This document shows, piece by piece, positions 12,407 through 45,336 of a stretch of 64,000 nt of DNA. Below the pieces are notes generated by a model. The model saw only the letters and a list, made by a program, of their open reading frames with translations, was not told where the DNA came from and made no database searches. This stretch comes from Paralvinella palmiformis. Taxonomy: Eukaryota; Annelida; Polychaeta; Terebellida; Alvinellidae. Made by a program: the position numbers and the translations under genes. Each line of letters opens with the position of its first letter. Within the stretch, counting starts at the first letter, position 1. The stretch spans positions 498,501 to 562,500 of the forward strand of contig JAODUP010000018.1 of the NCBI GenBank assembly GCA_025642065.1. Direction: 5' to 3'.

Positions 12407-13630
12407 CAACACCCACAAAATATTTTGGGAAAAATGTTATCCCTTACTGCAGAAAAACTAGGGATTTTTTATTGATACATGTACTGCCTTTACAGATATT
12501 CTAAACAGTACATTTAATGCTTAATATACATATACAATACTGTTGCTACATTTTGGTGGATCTGTCATAATATTTGACCAATTAGAAAACATGTATATTA
12601 ATTTTCTATACCCCACTGGTATAAACCGGTCCATTAAGATTGGAAAACTAAAATTGCCTTTTTCCTCTTTAATAGTGTAACAAGGCAAACCTTTATGGTC
12701 ATTACAGAAGTGTATGGCATAACTCGCCACACATTATGTTCACACTGACCATCTGATTGATTCCTAATACATTTAAAACTTAAAATGGTGCTTACTAACA
12801 AACTTATGTATCGTAGGTTAAAAGCATAAAATGTAAGGCACAAGATTTCAGCTTCCAATAAAAACTATATAAAATGTTCACTACATCAGTCTAGAAAAAC
12901 CATGAGTTATATTGACCACTTTCATGGTTCTAATAAATTATTTTGGTTCATCTAGGTTGGCATCATATATTACAATAGTTTTTACCAGACAAGTAAATAT
13001 TAAATAGTGGATATACTTCCATTTGCCAAAATACACCATTACCCTTAACCTTCCATTGCCGGCCTCTCGGTGAATCATCTCGCCAATATTAACAAGACAA
13101 GATGCTAATCACTGTCACACAAGATGCACATCAAGAGCATGACTATTTTTGACTACCTATTCTACAAAATATAATGTGTAACTTAGAACGAGGGTTAAAT
13201 CTTCAACAAATCATTCTTCATGGCCCCTAAAAAGGGTGACATATTATGAAAATGCTGATATTTATTATATCATTTTTACTCATTCACTCTACGTATTCTG
13301 CTTTTGGAGTCAGATGTAAGTGCACTCTATCTGGTTCTTGACTGCATCATTAGTTACAAAATTAGATTTAAAAATATATAAAGATTCCTTTTTTCAGGCA
13401 GCCATTTCGAAGAATGTAATTTCAAAGAAATTCACAATCATACTAGATCTAATGGATATTTATGTAATCACTGATAAAAAGGAATAACATAGTTATAACC
13501 TAGCTTGATTCTAAGCCAATCTGTGGATGTGGTGCCATCCATTAAGACACCACAGTCCATATATACAAACTGAATGACTTACCTACCCATATCTCCTGAC
13601 TGGGAAGTTGAAACATCTTCAAAGTTTGTG
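10722..13630. other. Gene-free stretch
   Basis: No supported exon. It includes a G8 run at about 11824-11832 and the long TA tract listed separately. Confidence 0.4.
12355..12402. repeat. (TA)n microsatellite, long
   Basis: About 24 uninterrupted TA units. Confidence 0.95.
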
Positions 13631-13638
13631 TGTGACTA

Positions 13639-13725
13639 GAAGACATCACGATACACCATTCTGACAATCTAATATATGCTACTAGCATATATTAGATTGT
13701 CAGAATGGTGTATCGTGATGTCTTC
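13639..13725. repeat. Perfect hairpin palindrome, 42-bp arms, 3-bp spacer
   Basis: The left arm 13639-13680 is the exact reverse complement of the right arm 13684-13725, separated by act. The next bases do not pair, so both arms end sharply. The right arm runs straight into the decayed transposase region. The palindrome is either the terminus of that element or a snap-back (template-switch) duplication. Confidence 0.95.
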
Positions 13726-14400
13726 ATTGCTAGCATTATCAAGCCAAGGAGAGGAGAAAGACCCAACCACAGAAATGACTCCAGGAAGTGTGTCAAAGAT
13801 CACAAAGCAATATCCGAGGACTGGACCTGTCACTGTACCTGGGTCCAGACTGGAACACCCCCAGAAAGATCTGAGAGAGATGAGGAGGAGAGAAGTGAAT
13901 GCTTTGTTTAGTCTCAGCACTGGATACACCTGGGAGCCATCTCTTCATAATGCAGCATAAAGGAGTGTCTGGATTCAGCCAGGAATCACCTGTGATAGAT
14001 GGATGATCAGTGATAGCATGTGATATGGGGTTCTGAGCAATGAGAGCATACTGCTGCCATACAGAAGGAACTGCTACTTTATAGAGTTAGCAAAGATAAT
14101 GACTAAACCCATTATTGATGACTGTACAGTTGAAACTGGGATTGACGATTTACCATGGTCTCTACTTGGTCCAAGGAAATCTGGATCAACACAACTATCC
14201 ACAGATCCTAGAAGAAAACTTGTTGCCACTCACTCAAAAACATTCCACCACAATTTTATATATCAACAGTAAAATGCATACTCACACAGAGCTCAGTCAA
14301 TATGGAATTTTCTAGAAAATGAAGAAATTATGCACACAGACTGGCGTATGACTTCTGAAATTAATCTTATTCAGAAAGGGAGTAACAGATATGATTCATA
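13684..14400 (+). pseudogene. Decayed Tc1/mariner-type transposase
   Basis: The plus-strand reading is broken by stops and a frameshift. At about 14172-14235 it reads YLVQGNLDQHNYPQILEENL, like the Tc1 'G-N-(M/L)-x-x-x-x-Y-x-x-I-L-x-x-N-L-L-P' block. In another frame at about 14252-14345 it reads FIYQQ, stop, then NAYSHRAQSIWNFLENEEI. This corresponds to the family's Q-Q-D-N-A-x-x-H-x-A block. A TAA stop sits where the second catalytic Asp would be, so the element cannot make active enzyme. Upstream, 13705-13911 is open and basic (KPRRGERPNHRNDSRKC), possibly part of the DNA-binding half. Element ends are not defined. Confidence 0.65.
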
Positions 14401-17400
14401 CCTTGAATAATAGTCTCTGATCAGTCGAAGATCAAGGCAGAATTACGAATGGCAATAAACAATGCACAGCAGGTTGTATCTGTGTATACACTGAAAAACC
14501 TCAAGACTGTTGCTGATCATTGAAAATGGTTAAAACACTTGATGTGTCAGCTAATGTTAAAATAAATTTCTGATGTCCTAGCTTTATGCATTGCATTACT
14601 AGTACACTTTGTTTCCCTATCATTTACAGTGTATTAATTTTATCAAGGAATGGAACTAACAGCCTAGAAATATTTTTTATTTCGGTTTTTAATATGATTT
14701 ATTCAACATCAAAAGGGAACAAAGATACTGGCATTACCTTTTCTCACTCAAACTTCTGGTGCAAATATCTGATGTGACAACTCTGTTAAAAATACTCCAT
14801 ATTTATTCCCAAGTCTGTATTAGTTACAGCCAAATACACAGATCTGTAACTATTTTGGGGCTGATTATTAAAGTGATTAAATTGGAATGTTGTTGTTTTT
14901 GAAAATGAATATACAGTGGTGAAATGGTATTTGCCTTATTCTGAAATGTAATTTGCCCTTTCTAAATGAAAAGTACCAATGAGCTGTATAGGAATTTCAA
15001 ATAACACAGGATAATATCAGTCAGAAAATTAAGCACATCTGAGTTATTTTGATATCTTCACACCATTAGTTTGAATCCAACAAGAATAAAACGTGTCAAA
15101 AAGTATATTTATGACACAAAAATGGTATATTTTCCTAAAATTTGGAAAATAATTCCCAAATGTAGTATAAAGGACTAAAACGTGTGTTGATAAAATATTG
15201 GTTCAGTAAACTGACTAACGACTTAAAATATGCAATTAAATGATCAGCATACAATGTCTTGAAGATATTTATTGTTCCTAAATAAACATTTATCGTCTAA
15301 TAAAAAAAAAACAATGTAAAAGATCAGACAAAATATAATTTTAGTGATTTAACAAACAACAAAACCCACCCTAAAATAAAATGGAGGATTACGCCTTTAA
15401 ATGATTGTTGAGTAACATCATTTAGTTAGTGTACCAAAAATTGTTATTCAGACTGCTATATTACAACAAAAAAAACACAGATAAAATAACAGTGCTGCCA
15501 TCTAGCAATATTATCTTAGCATCACCCAGTGACTGCCAAACAACACGCATGTGGCTGATGCAGGTGTGGGCTGGAAATAGAGATCAGATACAGAGTTTTT
15601 TCTCAGTTTAATTCTAGTGAAATACAGTTTTGCTGTAATCCCATTATCCTTTTATCGACATTTCTGACAGTCCTTGCACAAATGATCATATAAAATGCTA
15701 AAATCGTTCGGCAAAATGTGGGTGATAATGAGATCATTTGGTATAATTATGTCCTTGATAGGCACATATATTGATTTTAGTGTCCCCCCATCTTTTAAAA
15801 AACACCAAAAAGTTCAGGTGGCAATAGGTGGAAAATCTTATAAAGGTACCAATTGATTGAATAATGTCACAAGGTGGATTATTAACTTTGTTTTGGACTG
15901 GGTTGTTCAAATTCTAACAATGAACATAACATATGCATTCTACATGAAATATACAAATTACATACCCTATAAGGTCATCATGACATTACATACCTACATC
16001 CCCAAGACCATAAAAACCAGAGGTATAAATATACCGAACCTTTTTCAGCTTGAACCAGCCTAACACAGCCATGTAACTGTTGTTTTTGTTTGTCAGCCTG
16101 TGTATTCATATGCCCAAATATCACGGTTTGTTCTTTTCATATTCTAAACATTTTTGGCAATTTCAAAACTAATCTTCAAGAAGATAAATGCCAGAGTGAC
16201 CGAAGATGTACGTTTCAGGACAAATTAAATAATCAAGTCAATTATTCACAAAAGTACTCCCTGCTCGTTGGTATAAAACACTAATATTAACAGACATTTA
16301 CAGATCTGGCCGAGTAGGCGTATGAAATCTGAGATGAGATGTTTACTTGTGTGTAGCAAGTGATCTTCACATTATAAAATAACTGAATGCAGGACAATTT
16401 CAGGTAATTTTGGAGGAAATCTCCCATGTCTCCCATAAATTTATCTAGGTCATATTGATGAGTCATATTAACCTCTCTAATTCTTATAATTACTCATGCA
16501 CCCTTCTATCCTTTCACTGTGACAGACACGTACACTTAAAGACCGACATGTACATCTAAACACAGACATGTACACTTAAAGAAATTCTATACAAGATTAT
16601 CTGTGCTATTGGCTGAATTTTATTAAAACCAATGGTTAATGGGCGAACCCAATTCAAACCATACAATTCTTCACTAAGATTAAACAATTCCACAGCTTTC
16701 CATCAAATGTTACCCAGTATAATCCTTAAAACATTCAGGTTAGTGACCTCCAGTAATGGATAACACTGGAACATTACTGTAGTTTCAATAATCAGCATGG
16801 TGTGGAACCAGGAAACCCAAAGGAAATCTCTGCACTGATAACTAAACCTAAACGTAACAGTAAGCAATACTTTCAAAATCGGTTTTTAAAAAGTATAATC
16901 AATTTGTATTAGTTGATCTGTGACTCATGATTCCATGTCGGCACCAACTGATCACTGCATACCCAAACCCAAAGAAATCCACCTGATCAACAACACCCAT
17001 TAGACAAAACGCTAAATATTTAAAGTAACATGTCCCATTTGCTTCCCATTATCACCCAAGAAAGGTTCAACATGTAAAATATTTCTTAAGCTTCTTGAGA
17101 CCAAATTCCAATTTTGTCAACGCAACCAACACATACAACAAATAGGCATTATTGTAGACCTAAGTTCATAGCACTGTAACTCCATCTGCATTTAAGTGAA
17201 AACAGTACCATAATCTAGGTCATTTGCTATTCTGACATAATCTATCTTGTGACAGGCTATGAAAAAATATATCAAATAACTTCAGGCACTGAACATTGCC
17301 TGGTACCCTTTGTTGGGTTAAATTGATTTACCTTATACACCATAGCACTTAACAAAAGCTTTGTGCTTGCTATACAATCTATAAAATATAAGCCAGTGAT

Positions 17401-18680
17401 TATTTCCATGCAATCAATTAAATAGCACTTTATGCCAAATTAAGTTAAAACACTTCAGCATCAAGACTTTGGTTAAGAGTCAACACTTAAGATCATTAAC
17501 AACACAGACTCACTGAACGAGTTTCTTCCACCCAAAATAAAAGATTATAAGGCCAGTGCTTTTTGAATACTCGTTTTACGAGAAATTTTCCTTCCAAAAA
17601 TTAGGGTAGGTCAGACAAAAATAAAACGAATCACTGAAAACATAGGGCTGGTGGAAAAACTTTTACACAAAGTTCTAGCTTCTGAAAGATTTGCCAGATT
17701 CTATACACAACCATTTACAAATGCCCCACAACACATATTCGGGATTACTCTGGTTTTAGACCTATATTTTATTTTTACATTGATATTCATATTCAGTTTG
17801 ACAATGATATCCACTGGTGTCTTTTCCTCGACGATCCATGTATTAAATACTTTAAACAACTTAAATTTTAAACCAGAACAAATATACATATTATGTTTTA
17901 ATCCAAAGTAGGCTGATATAAATGTCACCATAAGGAAAAAGAAATCTAACAAATCTGAAGGTGCCAGCGCAATCATAACAAGTGTACTCACTCACTGCTG
18001 AAAAAGATTAATGTACAAACAAGAGCATTCATTGAACACAGGTCTGCATCAAATCTATATAGCCGTTGCACACCTTTAAAGTACGTACTCCATTTATTAA
18101 CCATGGATAATAAGGCTGCAGAATCCATGTAGACCAGTAAAGATAAAGTACATGGCAATGGAACAATTTGGACTGCCATTGGTGCCTTTTATCAAATGTT
18201 TATTTCATGGATATATTAACTTGGGTACTGTAAGTTAGCCTGAAGTGGCAACTGCGAAACCTCTGTGGAGAGGTACCTGTATACATTTCTGATAAGACCC
18301 GTAAGCAGACCAAAAGTCAGTAAAATATGTTAAGCTGTTACAAAACATTGGACAATTGCACGAACTGTGATTGGTGAAACCAGTCTTGATAGATTTGGAT
18401 GATTAAATGATCTGGTTCAAATAATGTGAACAATTAATGACTTAGTCAACATCAAATAAATTGAAGGTACCACAAATGGAATGTCATGGCTCATGAACTA
18501 ATGATTACAATGCTATCAAACACATAAAAAATCTAGACTAGAAGCATACATATTCACATCTACTTGTGGTTGGTGCTTCGGGTAATGGTAATTGAGATGA
18601 TGGGATTGTCAAGTTAAATTCACCTTTCATTAAATCTATATTATCATATTATTACCAGTATAACTATAAGAATATCCACT
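14401..18680. other. Gene-free stretch
   Basis: No supported exon. It includes three short repeats of a 'gacatgtacac(t)taaa'-like motif at about 16524-16581. The remaining ORFs have no recognisable features. Confidence 0.4.
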
Positions 18681-18691
18681 GCTTCAAATTG

Positions 18692-18854
18692 ATATGATGA
18701 TGATTGGTGTTGATGGGCGGAGTGATATCCAAAGATTACATAATGAAGTGAAGTCAAAGATGATACACCCTTCAGATATACCCACTGAGGTTTAAAATCA
18801 GGTGGTAGTGACCTGTGGTCCAACACACTACCAACTAGACCACAGAGGCACTCT
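18692..18854 (-). mobile_element. SINE family 1 copy with internal deletion
   Basis: The tRNA-like head and central body are present, and part of the 3' tail is lost. A perfect 16-bp target-site duplication (cttcaaattgatatga) lies at 18682-18697 and 18853-18868, the longest and cleanest in the window. Confidence 0.9.
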
Positions 18855-19600
18855 TCAAATTGATATGAACATAATATAATTTTAATGTGGGAACTAACAT
18901 ATAAGCACACAACACCTTTTCAATAAGGAAAACAGACACAAATGTAGAAATACCAGCATATTGTAAATGTCAATTACCAGGTTAAGTTAGATCTGTGATG
19001 ATACTGCTCTCTTTTTTATAGTACAGCTAATACAGCTACTATCCTCAAGCTTAGTCGTATATCATTTACCATACTCACCAGTGTATTTTCACAATAATCA
19101 AAAATTTTGTAAATCCAAGAAAGATCTAGGAATATAAACCCAAGAGCACTTCTACATACACTAAATGAAAACTATACAGTACTTAATCAGGGATATTTGT
19201 TTACACACAACAATCATATTGAGTTGTGTTTGATATTATCGAAAATGGCCTCACATTTTCATATATCTACTTGGACTAAATGGTGTGATATCAATGTTTC
19301 TAATCAGGATAATCTTGTTTGTTGTGCTAATGTTGAACAAATAAATTTAGTCCAAGAAACCCATACTGCAGTAACACTCACGAAATGAGAATTCTGAAGT
19401 GTTGCTGGAGCTGCACAATATCAATAACTGAGAATGATTCATAGCATCTATGATATAATAGCATTGCCATAATCCTCTATCAGCAATCAATCACTGGGGC
19501 TCTACCGTCCAACATACATCACTGATAGGATGAGCAACTCTATCTTAAAATGAAGATTCTCCAGATTAAGACTCTGACAAATCACATAATCTGTATTGAG

Positions 19601-19752
19601 CAGAACACTCACTGTCATTCAGGTGTGAAACTGGTCTGAAACATCTACAAGACCAAATATCCAGAACTTATTTCTCCAGAACAGTCACTGTCATTCAAGT
19701 GTAAAACTGGTCTGAAATATCTACAAGACCAAATATCCAGAACCTATTTCTG
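19601..19752. repeat. 76-bp tandem duplication (two copies)
   Basis: The block starting cagaacactcactgtcattc is followed at 76 bp by cagaacagtcactgtcattc. The rest of the unit (ctgaaacatctacaagacca against ctgaaatatctacaagacca) also matches, with only a few substitutions. Confidence 0.88.
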
Positions 19753-19977
19753 ACTAAGAAGCCATTTGTCAAAAATGAACTGGAAACAATACCATGCTCT
19801 GCCTGTTCTGAATGATATCATGTGATATACTGAAAACTAAAGGCGTTTTTTGTTTTCTAAAACACTATGCTAAAGTGTTCTGGTTATTCAATATTAATGG
19901 AAAGCCCCAGCTGCTGGCATTCTACCACACCAAAGCCATTGATAACTTAATTTTATGAGTACATCACAAGCTCTGTG

Positions 19978-19981
19978 TGTA

Positions 19982-20018
<37 letters not shown>
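19978..20018. repeat. (GT)n-(TA)n compound microsatellite
   Basis: A GTGTGT run passes directly into about 12 TA units. Confidence 0.93.
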
Positions 20019-20020
<2 letters not shown>

Positions 20021-20449
20021 GAAATGCCCATTTAAGTTTAAAGTAAAAATCTACGTCGCTGATACTCAAAACATGCTTTAGTTTTGGGGTAGGTAGGAAC
20101 AAACTAGAATTGTTAATCGTCCATTACCTGAAAATATAATTCGATATATGTGTGCGAGCATGTGTTTACACTCCACCTTCCAATAAGCAGCATTTCCTAC
20201 CAACACAGTATTCTATTCTAGGTGAGCAAATTAAACAGACCTGTCGTTGGCTTATCTTATGCAGAGAAATATAAAAAATCTGATAATCTTTATTAGTTAT
20301 CACATGTCATTCAAGTAAATCAGAATAATACGAATGGCATAGTATTATCGCACACAAAGAGTAGCTGAACTGTGGAAGAGATGATGCCCAGTTGTTGTTG
20401 TTTATTTAATAAACATACTGATTGTCCACTAAGACCCTAAGTCAAAGTG

Positions 20450-21570
20450 CGACGGAACTCTAGACTAATACACCCAAAGTTACGACGTTTAAGAGAAGAT
20501 ATTTCACTCGGCCGGACCATATCGAAAGTACTCACATTTAGAAACAACGGATATAGTAACGCTCCAATATCGGACGAACACAATATTCTGACATATACTA
20601 GTATTAAGTATACGCTGTGACTGACTGCTGCTGAATAAACAGAGCCGGGGTTGGGACATGTTTTCGACGGTCGGTGCACTTAGCCAACAGAGACGACAAA
20701 CATCATCTAATGGCAAACAGTGTACAGATTCTTGCTCGAACTGACTGAATGGAATCCAAAATGAAATGCTGGCGTAACAACAGAGGCCAGGTTGAACAGA
20801 TGTAAGCGATTTGTTTGTTTTTGACAGAGACCAGCCGCCATATTTACCACCGGCTCGGGACACACCACCCGCTACCGGTCGTGTACTTACCAGCAGAACT
20901 CCAGCCACGCGCGGCTCCTCGCAGGTACGCACCAAGTGCACGGACGTACACCGGCCGAGTCAAATAATCGGCGCAGTGCTAAGATTAAACGTCGCCTTTG
21001 CCCGTCAAAAATGAAAATTAAACATCAAAATATCGGTGGTTTTCCGGGGATTGTCCCTTCGAACCACGTGATTCAAAATGTCGGCCGACATCTATTGATC
21101 ACGGATGGTTAGATTAGCATATCGCCATGGTAACGCGATTGACGTCATAGGACATCTTTGCGGCTTTTCCCGCCATGTCGGCTGACAGTTCGAACAGGTG
21201 TCCGTCCCGACAAGCAACTGATGTTATCTTTCTATATAATACACTTGTTTTTAAAGCACTTGATGATATTACCATGGACATGGTGGGGGTGTTCCCGATT
21301 GTCATTCTGTGAGATTGTGGTCTTTCGGCAATGACGCTTCTGCTAACGTCACCACTGGTTACGGTGACGCAGTTATTTTCCAGGGGCCATAACGAAATGG
21401 CTTGGCCATAGCCTATGATTGATGTTTATTTGTGTCATCTTCGGGTTTTGACACGTCCACTGGCTGTATTATGACGCAAGTTGTTACATCTCTCGACAGC
21501 AATTACAAATAATACGATAATACCTTTCAGAAACGCTCACCGACAAGACGTCGGGACGAACACGGCAATT
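20450..21570. promoter_or_regulatory. CpG-rich promoter-like region
   Basis: CpG dinucleotides are clearly denser here than in the flanking DNA (cggccgg, ccgcgcgtgg on the minus strand, acgtcatagg and others). The only comparable patch is at the UBA1 start. It overlaps the candidate minus-strand first exon ending at 20891, so it probably promotes a gene running left. Bidirectional activity cannot be excluded. Confidence 0.45.
20891..21010 (-). other. Candidate non-coding first exon of a minus-strand gene
   Basis: The exon 3' end is set by a consensus donor (ctgctg then gtaagt; GT at 20890-20889). The upper limit is arbitrary, because the transcription start cannot be read. No conserved peptide is visible, so it is probably 5' UTR. 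I could not identify downstream exons with confidence. Confidence 0.35.
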
Positions 21571-22133
21571 TTTTACTTCGGTTACTTAACCCGGTCACGA
21601 AATAACACATTAACAAATACATGCTTTTAACAATGCAGACTCCTAATCGAAATATCTGACCCGATGACAATACGAAAAGGTCATTTAGCGTAGCCGCTTT
21701 TTCACGTTTCCAAACTTACAAAGGCAACCAGATTAGAAATCTATACTAGGGAGCCGATCTCATAATAGTTTAATCCGTATCACATTAATAATGCTTAAAT
21801 AACTGAAAAACTTTATTGCATCTACAGTATTTTAATGGCCATGTAATACTATTTCCTTCTTTGTGTAATTATTTTGGCTTGAATGCACTGCCATATTAGA
21901 GAAAGTGTAATCGAAGTTGTACTCCCATGTACTTGGATAATTGAACCTCTACATTTTAGTCTACTTGAATATTTATCAATTCGCGTATTTTAATTTTTCC
22001 GGAGTTTTAGAGTTATTCCATGCAGTTTGATTACTCTAGAAAGCGTTTTCGTGAGCAATTGAACCACGTCATCAGCTTCGTTTCCATGCAGCCATTGCAC
22101 GTTTATTCTGTTGTACTTTTAATCTTGACAATA

Positions 22134-22574
22134 TTTATTAATGCCTCGATTTATTATTGTACTTTTTGTGCAGAAATTAACAGCTGTACCAGTCAGAAAA
22201 ATATCAAATCTGTTATTTATAAATATGACAAAACAAAGCGTCCCTTGCAATATAAAACACAAAAAGGTACACACTGCATACTGTCATGAATACATATTCA
22301 ATCAAAGACAGAACTGTTCACAGCAATTGTTTCTTTTATTGGTGAAATTTAACAAAAAGCTTTCTAACCATTACACTCATGACATCCACAAACAAGTGCA
22401 GAAGAAAAACCTGAAGCATACATCTGGTTAACTGTTGAATGAAAAAAGCTCTGCTCATTTTGTTTACCGTCAACATATGACTTCATAAATATTTTCTATA
22501 TTATTTCCAAGTCTGCTAAATGTACAGTCGACATGGTCATAAACATGATTACAACTTTCCCACTCAAGTTTATT
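22134..22574 (-). terminator. Candidate UBA1 poly(A) signals
   Basis: AATAAA occurs on the minus strand at 22574-22569, 22340-22335 and 22139-22134, about 265, 500 and 700 nt after the stop. The sequence cannot show which is used, and alternative 3' ends are possible. Confidence 0.45.
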
Positions 22575-22838
22575 GAAGAAATGCCATTTTGCAATAACAT
22601 CCAATTTACAATGACGGCTGATTAATAAATGCATCACAAAAGTTCTGCCAGTGTCCAAAGAATGCCATCATGGCAACCCAACTACTGGCGATTATTATTT
22701 TTAGCTTTAACACTGTTCAGCGGGTTTTCTAATAATGCGACCATAGCAAAGGTGCTGTATATATTGTCGACATGCATCGTAACACCAAGGACAAATACAT
22801 CGGACAGAAAATACAATGTAGCTACGGTAGAACACTGC

Positions 22839-42798
<19,960 letters not shown>

Positions 42799-42839
42799 CT
42801 AGAATCAAAAGAATGACAAAGCAAAAAAAAATTAATGAA

Positions 42840-43450
42840 ACGTCAGCCGAATATCGATAACCGCTCGACGTAAACTTCCCGAGAAATGGCCACGAGCCGC
42901 CTGTTACACAACGGACGTATAAACGCGCACATACCACACAGTTCTCAATAGTTTAATAATATTTCGTAGCGGTTCTTTGTCAACAAAAAGTTCCCTTCGC
43001 ATTTCAATATGGCTGCCGGGGCCGGCTTCCGCAACCAGTCAGCGCATGACACGTGCTTTGGCCAGGAAAGAAATGCGAAGGACCAGGAAAATTCGCAACC
43101 GGCTTACGAACATCAGATCAGTCGAGCTAATAGCCGACCATCGGCCGAAATAGAGGGTGCAATCGGGAGAAAAAACGCTCAGCTTAACCTCAGATGTGCC
43201 CGGTACCCGGCGAGCGCAGACGTTCGGATGTTGGCTGAGACGACGTCCGCAGACGACAAGTGAGAGCAACACTCACCGAGACACCGACCAATGGCCGGAG
43301 ATTAGAACGCGCAAAAATTCTCCAGACTATTTATCTCCCGGTCTCCGTCGCTGCGCGGATGTTATCCGAGTTGTACCAGCCGCGGTCACGGTGACGGGTT
43401 GGGTTATTTTATCTCCGGGGTAGGCGAGGTTTTTGGCCCAATGGCGTGTG
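42840..43450 (-). promoter_or_regulatory. UBA1: CpG-rich UBA1 promoter region
   Basis: Dense CpG and higher GC lie directly upstream of UBA1. A candidate 5' UTR exon ends at 43277 with donor gtgagt (GT at 43276-43275), matching the acceptor directly before the ATG at 42798. An inverted CCAAT box (attgg, minus strand) lies at about 43290. No TATA box is evident, as expected for a housekeeping gene. The plus-strand ORF through the region (43009-43263) looks fortuitous. Confidence 0.6.
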
Positions 43451-43485
43451 GCGTCCTAAAATTTGCCCATTTAGGGTAATGGCTC

Positions 43486-43515
43486 TCGCGTCCGTCCGTC
43501 CGTCTGTCCGCCTAT
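43486..43515. repeat. CCGT tetranucleotide tract
   Basis: Short cgtccgtccgtccgtctgtccg run just upstream of the UBA1 promoter. Confidence 0.8.
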
Positions 43516-43857
43516 CAACCAACAACGCACTGGAGCCCCTTATGGCGCGCTGAATTGTGGGCGAATGATGATGTCATTGCCGCTATTAGAAATAACCATC
43601 GATGATCAATAAAAGTCGCTGGCACGGCATAATATCGGATTGCGTCTTTGGTGATATAGGCCCATGGCCAACTGGGACGTTATCAAATCGATCCCCGGTT
43701 TAATATTATACGTCGGTCGACTGTAATTTATTGAGTATGGTCATTATGTAATATACAGTGTAACATATACTATATAGGGATTATCCCGGTGAGAACACCG
43801 AAAGATGCCATTAATTAAGAGTTCGAGATATATTTTGTCAAGTAATATGTCAAATAT

Positions 43858-44185
43858 ATTTTATACGGACACTGAGGCCATGCATTTATATTTTGACCAT
43901 TCGTACTATATCTATCTAAGAACAAGACGGTTTTAGCTGTAATATGGAGTGGTATTAGTAGAAGTACAAAACCCAATGTAAACCAAACCTTTTCAAGACA
44001 CCGCTTCCATGAACACTCCCGCAAAGGGCTACTTAAACCCGCGGCCTATATAACTAAGCGTTTAGAATAATAAACAAATAATTTTAGTGAGTAAAATCAG
44101 TCCCATCCTATGTTATATTCACCGCCGTTTAAGACTCTTTTGTCTGAATTTGTTTGCGAACACACAAACAAACAAATAGATAAAA
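43858..44185. repeat. Dispersed repeat family R, copy 1
   Basis: It shares with 47388-47655 the ordered blocks gaccattcgtact, aagacggttt, gtacaaaacccaatgtaaac, caaacctttt, agggctactta and gtttaagactctt. A third copy lies at about 62150-62300. No coding potential or termini were found. Confidence 0.75.
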
Positions 44186-45151
44186 ACATTCATGTGTGTT
44201 TGTGTGTTTGGTTTCCTTAAAAAGAAACTACTGGGAGCAAAGAACCATAAAGTGCTGCCACCTGGTGAATGCCTGTTTTTTAAACATAACTGAACACATA
44301 TTCGCTTAAATTACTTTACTTAAACATTTAAAATAATTACACTAACTTATTAAAATTGTACTTCTAATGAAGACGTTTTATTCAAAGCAGCTTTTTTTAT
44401 TTTCTTACTTTCATTTACTTGGGGAAAAGGATCTCTGATATCAACTCATGCTAGACATCTGGTGAGAGTCAGAGAAACTACGGGGGGGGGGGGATTGTAT
44501 GTATGGGGGGGTTCCTTCTGCCCTGACATACAGCGCTAGATTTTACGACTGATCCCGTAATTATGCCAATAAAACATAAATTTCATTAACAAAACCTATT
44601 CAGAATATTTGTAATGTTGTATAAACTATAAGGTTTGTTCACAGTAAACAATTGTTAGTATGGTTCGTTTTAACCCGAGATAAGTGATTCAGGATGAAAT
44701 AATAAACTTAACATAAAGAATATGATATACAAGCAGTGGTTACCTGGTGAGAAATTGCACCCCAAACCAGCGAGTTTTAAAAAAATGACAGCAACAAATA
44801 CTGATGAGGCAACCAAAATATTTAAATATTTTCTTATCAACCGAAATACAGATCTCAGCTGTAATAGCATTTTGAAGCAATAACACATACCCAATAAACA
44901 CAACACAACATCCCCCCCCTCCCATAAAAAAATATAATCTCGACCATGTATGCGTAGATCATGCATGATATTTATGGAGTATTTACACACGATATTGAGG
45001 GAACGGTTTGTTGTTAAAAAGGAAGAAGAATAAAAACATTTATTATCCTGCATTAGTTTTATATAACAACACTAACAATAGATATGACAAGCAAATCGCG
45101 CGTGAACGCGCCCATCCATCGAAAATAAACAAAGAACTCATTCATTCTTTT

Positions 45152-45336
45152 ACTCCATGGTCTAGCGGTAGCGTGCTGGACCACAGATCACTACCATTCG
45201 TGTTCGAATCTTGGCGTTGGCATATCTGAGGGTTGTTTCATCTTTAACTTCGCTTCATTACCTTTGGAGGTCGCTCGACCCATTTAGCCTATCATGTGGA
45301 CAAAAGCGGCCGTAAAACATCAATCATCATCATCGT
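45152..45336 (+). mobile_element. SINE family 1, best-preserved plus-strand copy
   Basis: The head reads tggtctagcggtagcg, then ggaccacagatcactacc and the box-B gttcgaatc. The tail runs ccatttagcctatcatg to aaaacatcaatcatcatcat. It is the only full-length plus-strand copy. The tRNA head has lost a canonical cloverleaf and is not a functional tRNA. Confidence 0.88.

Noticed and set aside
20504..20941. 145-codon minus-strand ORF
   Set aside because: It runs through the consensus donor at 20890 and has a Ser/Cys-rich, non-conserved composition. It is more likely promoter and intron sequence.
22020..22431. Overlapping plus ORFs downstream of the UBA1 stop
   Set aside because: They lie antisense to the probable UBA1 3' UTR, and their peptides lack any recognisable features.
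43009..43263. Plus-strand 84-codon ORF divergent from UBA1
   Set aside because: It lies in the CpG-rich promoter, where stop codons are rare by composition. The peptide is not recognisable, and overlapping ORFs are open on both strands.
45152..45225. tRNA gene
   Set aside because: Box A and B-like motifs are present, but the cloverleaf stems do not close and the segment is the head of a dispersed SINE with tail.
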